From Acidimicrobiales bacterium (lineage in GTDB: Bacteria > Actinomycetota > Acidimicrobiia > Acidimicrobiales > Poriferisodalaceae): 64,000 bases of DNA. Position 1 is the stretch's first letter. Each line of letters starts with the position of its first letter. This document shows, piece by piece, positions 35,022-43,958 of the stretch. The DNA lies in NCBI GenBank assembly GCA_041394185.1, contig JAWKIQ010000003.1, forward strand, positions 496,001 through 560,000, given 5' to 3'. A model generated the notes under the pieces. That model was given only the letters and a program-made list of their open reading frames with translations. It made no database searches and was not told the origin of the DNA. The translations under genes were made by a program, and so were the position numbers.

Positions 35022-35062
35022 GTCGGCCGTCGCAGACCGTGTTCAAGTCTGCGACGGCCGAC
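35022..35062 (-). terminator. 16-bp perfect hairpin downstream of the large secreted-protein gene
   Basis: A perfect 16-bp stem (35022-35037 with 35047-35062) with a 9-nt loop begins 4 nt after the stop of the 35066-38368 gene. It is the strongest simple hairpin I noticed in the window. The tail has no run of U, as is common for GC-rich actinobacterial terminators. It probably ends the secreted-protein transcript before the downstream methyltransferase gene. Confidence 0.7.
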
Positions 35063-35065
35063 TCG

Positions 35066-38000
35066 CTAGGCCAGACCGACCACGAGCCCAATGGTCGGGT
35101 CGGCGCCGAAGAACTCGGCATCACCGAAGCTGAATACACCACCATCGGCAGCCACAAGCCAATAGCCGTTACCCGTCGGGGTGGCTACGACGCCAACGAT
35201 CGGTTGATCGAGCTGGGTACCGGGTGGCAGCACGCCGGGGATCGAACCATAGAACTCGGCGTCACCGAAGGCGAAGATGCCACCGTCGGCAGCGACCAGC
35301 CAATAGCCGTTACCCGACGGGGTGACCGCCATCGCAACGACGTCTGCTGCGAGCTGAGAGTAAGGCACGACCTCGGGCACCGAGCCGAGGAACGGCGCGT
35401 CGGGACCGAAGGTGAACACACCGCCATCGAGCGCCACGAACCAGTAGCCCTTGCCGGTCGCGTGGTTGGCCATGCTGACGATCGGCTGGTCGAGGGCGAT
35501 ATTGCCCGTACTGCCGTAGAACTCCGCGTCGCCGAAGGCGAATACGCCGCCATCTTCACCGAGCAGGTAAACGCCCTGACCTGTCGATGTGGCAGCCATG
35601 TCGACGATGGGAAACGCGGGGGTGATGTTCAGCACGTCGAGTCCGCCCACATCAGGCGACGACCCGAACTCGGTGATGGCACCGTTTTGCTGGGCGAGCC
35701 AGTAGCCGGTTCGGGTGCGGTTGGCGGCAATTGCCGACACGGGTGAACCCAGCTGGACGCCGGACAGATCGCCGAGATTCTCGAGGTCGCCGAAAGCGAC
35801 CACCCGACCCTGCCCATTGGCCAGCCAGTATCCGTCGCCCCCGACCTGCACGGTGACCTGGTCGAACCGTACCTCTTGGCCATCGTCGGCCGTGAGGACG
35901 AGGACATAGGTGCCGGGAACCGAGAAGGTGGCGGTGGTCGAGGCTGCGCCGGCGTTGGCGAAGTTCACGGTGCCTGGGCCAGAGGCCTTGCTCCAGGCGA
36001 TGTCGAGGCTGCCAGTTGCACCATCATCGGTGACCGAGCCGCCAAGCGTGGCGGTCGCCCCCGGATCGATCGACGCGTCTGCACCGGCAGAGACGGTGGG
36101 TGCCGCATTGACAGTGAAGTTTGCCGTGAGCACGTTGCTGGGATCCTTGTCGGCCTGGTAGGCGATGAACTTCATCGTCGAGGCAACAGGGACCGAAGAG
36201 GTGTAAACCGGCGACAGCGGTGTGGGAGTCGATCCGTCGGTGGTGTAGTGAACCACCACTCCCGCAGGAAGGTCGACAGCGACAGTGGTGCTCTGGCCGA
36301 CCACCCCACCAGACGGCGACACACTGGGGGTGGCCGCACGGCTGCTGCCCGATGGGTCGCGCGGGGTGATCACAACCGGACCGAACGTCGCATCGGTCTC
36401 GTGTGCAACCAACGCCAGAGAACCACTGTTGGGATCGTCGCCGTCGGCGGTGTAGGTCAACCAAGAGCCAGGCTCGCTGGTGCCACTGGTCCAGATCTTG
36501 AGGCTGTATGTGTTGCCCTCGACCTTGGCCCGCAGGTTGTACGTCGATCCTGGGGCGAAGTCGAGCGCAGATCCGGCGGGCTGGGCGATGGCTTGACCGG
36601 TGTCGGCCTCGAGGATCTGGATCTCATCGGGATCGGGTGCATCAGGGTCGGCGAGCCACATGAGGGCGCCGAAGGGCGTCGGGTCGGCGCTGGCGTCAGG
36701 ATAGAAGCCGACCGCGGGACGGCTGCCGCTCAACAGCGAGTCGTTGTGTCCGTTCCAGCGCACGAACACCCCTACCCCAGCGCCGTTCGATGGCTGATCA
36801 TCGCGGTCGGCCGTGACGGAGTTGACCGTGAAGGTCGTCGACACTTCGTAGCTGGTCCACGAGGTGTCCCCGATGGCGATGATGCGGTCGTAGCCGGGCG
36901 CCACCGACCGCAGACCCGAACCCTGGATCTCCCAATCTCCATCGACCGGCGAAACCGAAGAGCCAAGATCGTCCACCTTGGACCAATCGATACCGACCGC
37001 CGGAACGACCTCGCCGTCGACCTTGATGACGGTCGCGGTCCTCGACGTTTCGTTACCGAACTCGTCGCGTGCGGTCACCTCGATCGTGTTCTCTCCGAGC
37101 GTGAGGCTCGACAACAGAACGTCGACGTTGAAATCGCCGACGGCATCGAGTCGGCGGGGTGCGCCGGAAGGAGAAGGACCGATGTTCACGGCGGTGCTCG
37201 CTCCGCCGTTCAATTTGTAGGTGATGCTGGTTATCTGGTTGGCGTCGGCGACGTTTCCGATCAGGTTGAACCAGCGTTGTGCGTCACCTCGAGCTCCGAC
37301 GGTTTGTTCGTCGCCGTAGAAGAACTCGATGCTGGGGCTGCCGTCGTCGCTTTGGGTAGATGCCTGGCTGCCGTCGGAGTCAGTGCGGCCGTTGAAGTCG
37401 GTCGAGGTGATCGTGAGGTTGTAGGTGGTCGCCGGGGCGAGGCCGGTGAGCATGACCTCGTGATTGAGGCCGTAGGTGCCGGTGTCGGTTTCGGCGGTCA
37501 CAGCCGTGCCGCCGTTGACCCGCAGCTTCGAGATCGTTGGCTCGTTGGTGGTCCAGGTGACCTTCATCGAAGACGAGGTCGCTTCGATCGTGGGCGTCGA
37601 GTTGACGGGGTTCTGGGAATCGGCGCCAGACCCCAGTGCGGCACCAGGAATCGGCAAGGGGCCGAAGTAATCGACGAACGCGACGTGACCCGGAACGGGC
37701 TGGCCCGCAGAGGTGTAGGAGCTACCCGAGAACACGGCGGCACGCCCGAGGTCCATCGGACGGTTGAAGGTTCCGTGGTCGGCCCAGGCGCCCGGATTGG
37801 CGACGTCTGAGGTGAACAGGGTCCAGTTACCCGAGGTGTTGTCATACGCCACCCGAACGAACTTGGCGTGGTTCGCGTTCGGGACAACGGTGTCGATGAG
37901 GGGAGTCGTCGACGCCGACGGCTCGGCGGCGAACGCGTGCACGGCGGTACCGTCGAAGTACACGTCGAATCGAATGAACGTGCTGTTCGCGGCGTCAGAA

Positions 38001-38368
38001 ACCAGGATGCCCTGGATCTGATAGGCCTCGTTCGGAACGGTTGCGAACGCGGCTACCACGTCGAGGTCGTCGTCGGTGATCTCCTGGTAGATCGTCGCCG
38101 TGCGATTACCCGAAACCCACGGGCTGTAGGGCGTGAAGCCGGCCGGAACCAGCAGCGCAGCCTGGGCACCCGTATGGGAAACGGAGGCCCCTGAGGCCAC
38201 CGAGTTCTTCCAGAGGCTGGTGTTTATCGACGACCCGTTGAAGTCGTCGGCCGACACGGGCGCCGCGCTGGCCTGGGTGGCTGGTATCACTACCAGGCTG
38301 GTGGCCAGCACCACTACCGTGAGCAGGCGGGCGAGGATACGCTTGGGGGTTCTCAAGTCGGGTTCCAA
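35066..38368 (-). CDS. large secreted multidomain surface protein with six C-terminal propeller-like repeats
   Basis: 1,100 residues from a TTG at 38368 (no good ribosome-binding site, so the start is uncertain). The signal peptide has a basic n-region, a hydrophobic core and ASA cleavage near residue 35. It is followed by a LamG/DUF1349-like beta-sandwich (about 40-240), a fibronectin-like segment, a second LamG-like domain (about 465-670), a chitobiase-C-like block (VHYTTDGSTPTPLSPVY), a PKD-like domain and six GYWLVAADGG repeats (844-1100). There is no membrane anchor or catalytic motif. It probably binds carbohydrate outside the cell. Confidence 0.85.
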   Translation of the reverse strand: MEPDLRTPKRILARLLTVVVLATSLVVIPATQASAAPVSADDFNGSSINTSLWKNSVASGASVSHTGAQAALLVPAGFTPYSPWVSGNRTATIYQEITDDDLDVVAAFATVPNEAYQIQGILVSDAANSTFIRFDVYFDGTAVHAFAAEPSASTTPLIDTVVPNANHAKFVRVAYDNTSGNWTLFTSDVANPGAWADHGTFNRPMDLGRAAVFSGSSYTSAGQPVPGHVAFVDYFGPLPIPGAALGSGADSQNPVNSTPTIEATSSSMKVTWTTNEPTISKLRVNGGTAVTAETDTGTYGLNHEVMLTGLAPATTYNLTITSTDFNGRTDSDGSQASTQSDDGSPSIEFFYGDEQTVGARGDAQRWFNLIGNVADANQITSITYKLNGGASTAVNIGPSPSGAPRRLDAVGDFNVDVLLSSLTLGENTIEVTARDEFGNETSRTATVIKVDGEVVPAVGIDWSKVDDLGSSVSPVDGDWEIQGSGLRSVAPGYDRIIAIGDTSWTSYEVSTTFTVNSVTADRDDQPSNGAGVGVFVRWNGHNDSLLSGSRPAVGFYPDASADPTPFGALMWLADPDAPDPDEIQILEADTGQAIAQPAGSALDFAPGSTYNLRAKVEGNTYSLKIWTSGTSEPGSWLTYTADGDDPNSGSLALVAHETDATFGPVVITPRDPSGSSRAATPSVSPSGGVVGQSTTVAVDLPAGVVVHYTTDGSTPTPLSPVYTSSVPVASTMKFIAYQADKDPSNVLTANFTVNAAPTVSAGADASIDPGATATLGGSVTDDGATGSLDIAWSKASGPGTVNFANAGAASTTATFSVPGTYVLVLTADDGQEVRFDQVTVQVGGDGYWLANGQGRVVAFGDLENLGDLSGVQLGSPVSAIAANRTRTGYWLAQQNGAITEFGSSPDVGGLDVLNITPAFPIVDMAATSTGQGVYLLGEDGGVFAFGDAEFYGSTGNIALDQPIVSMANHATGKGYWFVALDGGVFTFGPDAPFLGSVPEVVPYSQLAADVVAMAVTPSGNGYWLVAADGGIFAFGDAEFYGSIPGVLPPGTQLDQPIVGVVATPTGNGYWLVAADGGVFSFGDAEFFGADPTIGLVVGLA
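35069..35839 (-). repeat. six-unit GYW-DGG-FGDA repeat domain (secreted protein)
   Basis: Six units of 42-47 residues (last one 33) each begin GYW or a variant, then have DGG-V/I-F-x-FGDA and FYGS. The regular spacing suggests a six-bladed beta-propeller. The same six-unit domain ends the GH26 protein at 50876-52816. Confidence 0.8.
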
Positions 38369-38432
38369 TTTCTTCGACGGCGTGCCCTCGATGCGGGCAA
38401 GACCCGTTTTCTATCAGGACTCGAGATGGTCG

Positions 38433-38452
38433 GGACAGGGCAAATCCTGTCC
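38433..38452. repeat. small hairpin in the spacer upstream of the secreted-protein gene
   Basis: GGACAGG-GCAAAT-CCTGTCC is a 7-bp stem with a 6-nt loop in the 156-bp spacer between the methyltransferase stop (38525) and the secreted-protein start (38368). It may end the upstream sugar operon. I could not identify a convincing promoter in this spacer. Confidence 0.4.
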
Positions 38453-38524
38453 GGCACAATCGAGGTCGCTGATGCGAACAGACAAACGCCGCGCCAGCCG
38501 AACCCTTACAGTTTCGCCAACCGA

Positions 38525-39715
38525 TCAGACGGCTGTCAGCCGCGCGTCGACCCCCAGGCGATCGAGATCGGCCTGGATCTCGCGCATATAGATGGGGTTC
38601 ATCGCCACGACCAGCTGAGGCTGATACGCGGCAAGGAAGTCGGGCCCGACGATCTCCTGACCGGTCCCGGCCATGAAGAATCCGTGCTTGGTCGGGTTGA
38701 TGTCGACCGCATACTCGATTGCGTCGGTTCCCAGATTGGTCAGGAACGACACGCCCTTTGAGCCCGCGCCCCAGATGACCGGCCGACCACCCTCGGCCGC
38801 CAGCCGAGCGAACTCGGTGCCCCATCGATCGAGCGTCTTGGCATAGCCGTCGCGGTAGGTCACCACACCAGATCGCAGGGCGTCCATGTCGTCTTCGAGG
38901 TCGAGGGGTTCACCCGCAGCGGGCACCGAAGAGGGCCGCGCCTCGATCAGCAGGTACTGATCGTCGTAGTCGAGCTCGAGGTGTAGCACCTCGAACCCGG
39001 TGCGTCGGAACAGCCGCGCCAACGACCCGAGAGAAAAATACGAGCAGTGCTCGTAGTAGACGTCCCAGAAGGCGACCTCGTCCAGTACGCGCTTCACATC
39101 GGGAAGCTCGAACAACACGATGGTGTCGGGGCGATCGCCGATGGACCGACGAACCATCTCCATGAACTGCTTCACCGGCGAGATGTGCTCGAGGGTATGA
39201 CGGCACACCACGGCGTCGGCCTGAATGTGCGTATAGCTCTCGCTGTAGAAGTCGGCGATCCACTCGAACTTCTCGGGAAACTGGTGCTCGATGCGCTCGA
39301 CGTTGAGGGCTGGGTCTATTCCGATTCCCTTGCCCGCTCCCGCGTCGACCATGAACTGGAGAAACTCACCCATCGAGCCACAGCCGATCTCGAGGACGTT
39401 CTTGCCTGCCAGGTCGTACTTGTCGACCCAGCGCTGGGCGAGGTCCTTGGCGAACTCGACGAACTTGGCCGAGTAGCCCTGGGTTTCCTCGTAGCGCGCC
39501 GAATACTCAGACAGCTGCGGGTCGAAGTCGGCGTTGAACAAGAAGCCACACGACTGGCAGAACGTCAGCGCCATGTCGCCGCGCGGATAGCGCTCGGCTT
39601 CATCGCGCGATTCGAGCAGCAGGCAGCTGTTCGTGGGGATCTGGTCTTCGGTCGCCACCAGCTCGAGGCTGGTCGACTCGCATGCAGGGCAGGAGGTGAT
39701 TCGGCGATCTGTCAT
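38525..39715 (-). CDS. C-methyltransferase-like sugar methyltransferase (copy 2)
   Basis: 396 residues. The zinc motif has CPAC and CQSC pairs, the SAM motif is VLEIGCGSMGEFLQF, and the C-terminal domain has VIWGAGSKGVSFL and NPTKHG. It is homologous over its length to the protein at 33840-34988. The ATG at 39715 is 2 bp after the stop of the next methyltransferase gene, so the two are coupled; the longer open frame upstream is the neighbour's coding region in another frame. Likely substrate: a 4-keto-6-deoxy CDP- or dTDP-sugar. Confidence 0.82.
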   Translation of the reverse strand: MTDRRITSCPACESTSLELVATEDQIPTNSCLLLESRDEAERYPRGDMALTFCQSCGFLFNADFDPQLSEYSARYEETQGYSAKFVEFAKDLAQRWVDKYDLAGKNVLEIGCGSMGEFLQFMVDAGAGKGIGIDPALNVERIEHQFPEKFEWIADFYSESYTHIQADAVVCRHTLEHISPVKQFMEMVRRSIGDRPDTIVLFELPDVKRVLDEVAFWDVYYEHCSYFSLGSLARLFRRTGFEVLHLELDYDDQYLLIEARPSSVPAAGEPLDLEDDMDALRSGVVTYRDGYAKTLDRWGTEFARLAAEGGRPVIWGAGSKGVSFLTNLGTDAIEYAVDINPTKHGFFMAGTGQEIVGPDFLAAYQPQLVVAMNPIYMREIQADLDRLGVDARLTAV

Positions 39716-39717
39716 GT

Positions 39718-40947
39718 TCAGTCCACGATCTTGGGGGTCGGGACGGGGACGATGAACTTGCCGCCCCGTTCTATGTACTCGGCCTGCTGGGCCATGATCT
39801 CGTTCTTGAAGTTCCAGGCAAGCAGCAGCACGTAGTCGGGCATCTCGTCGAGAAGCGCCGAGACGTCCTTGATCGGCTGGTGGGTACCGGGCATGTGCAG
39901 GCCCTGCTTGTGGACGTTGCGGTCGACCACGAAGTCGACCAGGTCGGTGGTGATGCCGACATAGTTGACCAGCGTCGCGCCCTTGGCCGCCGCACCGTAG
40001 GCAGCGATCTTCTTGCCCTGTGACTTGAGGTCGGACAACAGAGCAAGCAGGTCTCGCTTGACCCCGGCGACCCGGTCGGCGAAGGCCGCGTAGTACTCGA
40101 AGGTGTCCATCCCGGCGGCCTTCTCGGCGGCGAGGTACTCCTTGACGGTTTCGCTGGGGTTCTCGTGCTTTCCGCAGTGCCACCGCAGCGTGCCGCCGTG
40201 CAGGTCGGGGAAGTACTCGACATGATTCAGGTACATGCCGTGGCGACGCATCTGGCGGTCTATCGACGTGCACGAGTGGTAGTAGAAGTGCTCGTGATAG
40301 ATGGTGTCGAACTCGCAGTGCTCGATGAGATCGCGCACGTAGGGGTTCTCGATGTGAATCACACCGTCGTCCTTCAGCAGCGTGCGCATGCCGGCCGTGA
40401 AGTCGTTGATGTCGGGGATATGGGCGAACACATTGTTCGCGATGATCACGTCGGCCTGCTTGCCCTCCGCGACCAGGCGCTGAGCCAGATCCTCTCCGAA
40501 GAACTCGGCCAGCGTCGGTACGCCGATCTCGTTGGCCGCCTTGGCCTGATCTGGGGCCGGGTCGATGCCCAGCACCGGTATGCCCTTCTCGACGAAGTTC
40601 TTCAGTAGGTAGCCATCGTTAGAGGCAAGCTCGACGACGAGATTGTCGGGGCCCAGCTCGCGCTCTTCGATGACGGCCAGGGCATGCTCACGCGAGTGCC
40701 GCAGCAAGTGGTCGCTGAAGGACGAGAAGTAGAGGTAGTTCTCGACGAACAGGACGTCCTCGGGTACATCCTCGGTTATCTGAACCAGGGCAGACTCTGG
40801 ACAAAAAGCCAGCTCCAATGGGAACTTTGCTTCGGGACCGTCCACATCCTGGGGCTTGACCAGCGCGTCGGCCAGCGGCGTGACGCCCAGATCGAGGAAG
40901 GGGCGCAGATCAGAGCTGCCCGATGCACGACACTTGGTGATTCGCAT
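39718..40947 (-). CDS. C-methyltransferase-like sugar methyltransferase (copy 3), zinc ligands lost
   Basis: 409 residues. The overall layout is that of NovU/TylCIII: N-terminal block with LDLGVTPLADAL, SAM motif VVELASNDGYLLKNF, C-terminal domain with IAAYGAAAKGATLVNY. The two CxxC pairs of the N-terminal zinc site read CRAS and CPES, so the second Cys of each is Ser. The conserved YHEHFYYHS segment is present. The ATG at 40947 has GGAGAA 8 nt upstream. It is less similar to copies 1 and 2 than they are to each other. Confidence 0.82.
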   Translation of the reverse strand: MRITKCRASGSSDLRPFLDLGVTPLADALVKPQDVDGPEAKFPLELAFCPESALVQITEDVPEDVLFVENYLYFSSFSDHLLRHSREHALAVIEERELGPDNLVVELASNDGYLLKNFVEKGIPVLGIDPAPDQAKAANEIGVPTLAEFFGEDLAQRLVAEGKQADVIIANNVFAHIPDINDFTAGMRTLLKDDGVIHIENPYVRDLIEHCEFDTIYHEHFYYHSCTSIDRQMRRHGMYLNHVEYFPDLHGGTLRWHCGKHENPSETVKEYLAAEKAAGMDTFEYYAAFADRVAGVKRDLLALLSDLKSQGKKIAAYGAAAKGATLVNYVGITTDLVDFVVDRNVHKQGLHMPGTHQPIKDVSALLDEMPDYVLLLAWNFKNEIMAQQAEYIERGGKFIVPVPTPKIVD

Positions 40948-40973
40948 TTGAGTTGTTCTCCGGTGATCGAGGC

Positions 40974-42005
40974 TCAGCCCTGGGCTGCCCAGCGCAGGTC
41001 GGACTCGAGAAGGTGTTCGTCGAGCTTTCGCGAGATGGTCTTGACGCGCATGAAGCGATTGCCCTCTAGCTGTTCGAGTGTCAGCCCGATCCTCTGATAG
41101 TCGGCCAACAACTGCTCGATGCCGCGGCGCACGGTCCACTGGGGCTTGAACCCAGGCACCTCGCGAGCCAGCTTGTCGCAGCTGACGCGATAGTTACGGA
41201 TGTCGTTGAAGGCCTCGTCCGACAGCGTCACGACGCTGTTGGGCACGATCTCCTCGACCATCAGCGCCACGTCGCGGATCTGGTAGTTCTCGGTTGTCAT
41301 GCCCACGTTGAAAGGCTCGTTGTGCACCACGTCGCGCGGCGCCTCCGAGAGGGCGAGGAATGCCCGCGAGATGTCCTCGATGTGCACCAGCGGACGCCAT
41401 GAAGTGCCATCGCTCTTCAAGAAGACCTTGCCCGTCGTGTAGGCGAACCCGGTCAGGTTGTTGACCACCAGGTCACCGCGCAGGCGGCTCGACGAGCCGT
41501 AGGCGGTTGCGTTTCTCAGGTAGGTCGGGCTGAACCCGTCGTCGGCCATCTCACGGAGTGCATCCTCGCTCATGACCTTCGACTCGCCGTAGGGCGTCAC
41601 CGGATTGAACTCGCTGTCCTCGGTGAGCGGCGCGTCCGAGGATGCACCGTAGAGCGAGCACGACGACGAATAGAGGAAGCGCTGGACGCCGGCTTCCTTT
41701 GCCATCTCGGCCAGGCGCACGGTGGCCCGGTAGTTGATGTCGTAGGTGATGTCGGGGTTCAGGTCGCCGAGCGGATCGTTGCTGATGGCGGCCAGGTGAA
41801 CCACAGCGTCGACGCCCTTCAGCATCTCGGGCTCGATGTCACGAACGTCGACCCGAAAGGCCGGAGCCTCCGAAGCGTCCTCACCGAACTTGCACTCCTC
41901 GAACAAGAAGCTGTCGACGCCCACCACATCGTGGCCCGCAGCCTGAAACATCGGAACGAGTACCTGCCCGATGTATCCGTCGTGTCCGGTTACAAGAACC
42001 TTCAT
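40974..42005 (-). CDS. NAD(P)-dependent sugar epimerase/dehydratase (extended SDR)
   Basis: 343 residues. The Rossmann motif is VLVTGHDGYIG, the Ser/Thr site is YSSSCSLYG, and the Tyr-Lys pair lies in YGESK. HLAAISNDPLGDL and the C-terminal SDEAFNDIRNYRVSC region match SDRs that accompany RfbF and C-methyltransferases in glycan clusters. The ATG at 42005 has AGAGGA 5-6 nt upstream; an ATG 15 nt earlier is less likely. It could be a 4-epimerase or a reductase of the branched sugar; the exact step is not certain. Confidence 0.82.
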   Translation of the reverse strand: MKVLVTGHDGYIGQVLVPMFQAAGHDVVGVDSFLFEECKFGEDASEAPAFRVDVRDIEPEMLKGVDAVVHLAAISNDPLGDLNPDITYDINYRATVRLAEMAKEAGVQRFLYSSSCSLYGASSDAPLTEDSEFNPVTPYGESKVMSEDALREMADDGFSPTYLRNATAYGSSSRLRGDLVVNNLTGFAYTTGKVFLKSDGTSWRPLVHIEDISRAFLALSEAPRDVVHNEPFNVGMTTENYQIRDVALMVEEIVPNSVVTLSDEAFNDIRNYRVSCDKLAREVPGFKPQWTVRRGIEQLLADYQRIGLTLEQLEGNRFMRVKTISRKLDEHLLESDLRWAAQG

Positions 42006-42094
42006 CTGATTCCTCTTCAACTAAGCGTGTTCAAACATGCGTGAACGCTGGTCTCGTCGGCCGCTGACAGCTTCGATTGAGCGCCCAGCTCGGA

Positions 42095-42868
42095 TCAGGC
42101 CCAGACCTTCCATGGGGCTTCGGTGGCCCACAGGTCTTCTAGCCTCTTCTTGTCGCGCACCGTGTCCATGCACTGCCAGAAGTCGTGGTGTTTGTAGGCC
42201 ATCAGCTGACCGTCGGCGGCGAGCCCTTCGAGGGGCTCGCGCTCGAACATGATGTCGTCGCCCTCGATGTAGTCGAACACCCCCGGTTCGAACACGAAGA
42301 ACGCACCGTTGATCCAGCCCTCGCCCGTCTGGGGCTTCTCGTTGAACTCGAGGATCTGGTCGCCGTTCATCTCCATGTGACCGAACCGCGCCGGCGGGCG
42401 CACGGCCGTGAGCGTTGCGAGCTTGCCGTGGGCTCGATGGAATTCGAGCAACTTGTGGAGGTCGACGTTGGACACGCCATCACCCCAGGTGACCATGCAC
42501 GTGCCCTCGCCCAGGTATGGCTGAAGGCGCTTGATCCGGCCACCGGTGGCAGTAGGCAGACCCGTGTCGATGAGATCGACCTTCCAGTCGAGCCCCGACG
42601 GGTGATCACCATGAGGCTGCACCTCGCCCTTGGCAAAATCGACGGTGAGGTTGCCTGTGGTCGAAACCGCGTCGGAGAACCAGCGCTTGATGTAGTCGGC
42701 CTTGTATCCACAGGCGACAGCGAACTCCTTGAAGCCGTAGTGGGCGTAGTACCGCATGATGTGCCACAGGATCGGACGTCCGCCGATCTCGACCATTGGC
42801 TTTGGCTTGAGTTCGGTCTCTTCGGACAACCGCGTGCCCAGCCCACCTGCGAGTATTCCAACTCTCAT
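42095..42868 (-). CDS. rfbF: glucose-1-phosphate cytidylyltransferase
   Basis: 257 residues. It makes CDP-glucose from CTP and glucose-1-phosphate, entry to CDP-deoxysugars. The nucleotidyltransferase motif is ILAGGLGTRLSEET, followed by KPKPMVEIGGRPILWHIM; the family-typical TWGDGVSNVDL and FWQCMDTVRDK are present. The ATG at 42868 gives the standard N terminus. It heads the minus-strand sugar operon, but the usual partner rfbG (CDP-glucose 4,6-dehydratase) is absent from the window. Confidence 0.92.
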   Translation of the reverse strand: MRVGILAGGLGTRLSEETELKPKPMVEIGGRPILWHIMRYYAHYGFKEFAVACGYKADYIKRWFSDAVSTTGNLTVDFAKGEVQPHGDHPSGLDWKVDLIDTGLPTATGGRIKRLQPYLGEGTCMVTWGDGVSNVDLHKLLEFHRAHGKLATLTAVRPPARFGHMEMNGDQILEFNEKPQTGEGWINGAFFVFEPGVFDYIEGDDIMFEREPLEGLAADGQLMAYKHHDFWQCMDTVRDKKRLEDLWATEAPWKVWA

Positions 42869-42953
42869 TTTTCTTGCCTTCGTGTTTTGAGCCCGAGCTT
42901 GTCGGACGATCGGGAACAACAACCTCGAACAACTCGACCCGTTACCTGTCGGC

Positions 42954-42968
42954 CTGAAGTCACTTCAG
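42954..42968. repeat. short palindrome in the spacer upstream of rfbF
   Basis: CTGAAG-TCA-CTTCAG is a perfect 6-3-6 inverted repeat about 90 bp upstream of the rfbF start and 49 bp downstream of the glycosyltransferase stop. It could be an operator or a weak terminator. Nothing else stands out in this 148-bp spacer. Confidence 0.35.
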
Positions 42969-43016
42969 TGCAGGACCCGCCGTCAGACTTCTGCGAGCCA
43001 ACGGCTACATCGCTTG

Positions 43017-43958
43017 TCATGCCCCGTGCAGATCTTTGTATTCGGCGGGTTTGCGGCCGAGCATCCCGACTATCAGCCCAACGCTATAGGCGGCCTGGCG
43101 CGCGGCTTGGACGGCAGCGAGTCTGGGGTCTTGGCGACTCTGCCAAGCCCTCTTGGGCGCCACCGCAACCCCCAGCAAACCGGCCGCAAGTCGTTTCATG
43201 AACTTGAGCGGGTCTCGCGACCTAGAACGCAGGTAGTAGCTGCGACCCCAACCAACTCGGTAGTGGCGCTTCACAAGCCATCGAGCGCTGACCCGGCTGG
43301 CGGGGACTGTCTCATCGACCAGCGCCGAGCCCGCGGCCACGAACCGGCAGCCGGCCTCGGCTGCGACGCGAAAGAGATACGAGTCGGAGCCTCCGGTGAG
43401 ACGAAGACGAGTGTCGAACGGAGGATCTGCGACCGAGAACACATTCATGTCGATCAAGACATTGCTGGTTCGGGCGTGGAATGCCTGGATCGGCTGGCCA
43501 TCCGTCGGGAGGTTTCGCTCGAAGAAGGCCCCTGCCTCGACCCAAGCGGGCGGCGCCACATCGAAGCGCGGCACCGAGGACCCCTGCACCACCGAAGCGC
43601 CGGTCGTGCGCCAGGTCTCGACAAGGCGCACCAAGCAGTCCGGTCTGGGTACCTCGTCGTCGTCGAAGAACACGAGTGCGTCGGCTCCGAGCCTGGCCGC
43701 CACCGATACGGCTCGATTGCGGGCAAAGGGAATGCCCCGCTCGTGCTCGACCTCGATCACCGATGGCCAGTCACCTTCGAAGTTCGGCAACTCGACATCT
43801 CCGGCATTGTCGATGGTGATCAGCGCGAGCGACACGTCGCTGGGGAGGTCCATGGCGGCGAGACCCTCGTACAGGCGCCTCAGCCCTTCAGGTCTTCTGA
43901 AGGTGCAGGTGGCGACCGCGATCAGCGGTGCCCCGGATACGTCGGCCTCGCTGTTCAA
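43017..43958 (-). CDS. GT2-family glycosyltransferase
   Basis: 313 residues. The GT-A fold motifs are VATCTFRRPEGLRRL, FFDDDEVPRPDCL (DxD) and a family-specific TGGSDSYLF. The start is TTG at 43958, which shares a TTGA overlap with the flippase stop and has AAGGAGG 7 nt upstream; the longer open frame upstream overlaps the flippase gene. It probably adds a sugar to the lipid-linked repeat unit on the cytoplasmic face. Confidence 0.88.
   Translation of the reverse strand: MNSEADVSGAPLIAVATCTFRRPEGLRRLYEGLAAMDLPSDVSLALITIDNAGDVELPNFEGDWPSVIEVEHERGIPFARNRAVSVAARLGADALVFFDDDEVPRPDCLVRLVETWRTTGASVVQGSSVPRFDVAPPAWVEAGAFFERNLPTDGQPIQAFHARTSNVLIDMNVFSVADPPFDTRLRLTGGSDSYLFRVAAEAGCRFVAAGSALVDETVPASRVSARWLVKRHYRVGWGRSYYLRSRSRDPLKFMKRLAAGLLGVAVAPKRAWQSRQDPRLAAVQAARQAAYSVGLIVGMLGRKPAEYKDLHGA

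Noticed and set aside
35876..37810. Plus-strand open frame of 644 codons opposite the secreted protein
   Set aside because: Arg/Gly/Val-rich composition with no recognisable domain. The minus strand has a signal peptide and repeat domains.
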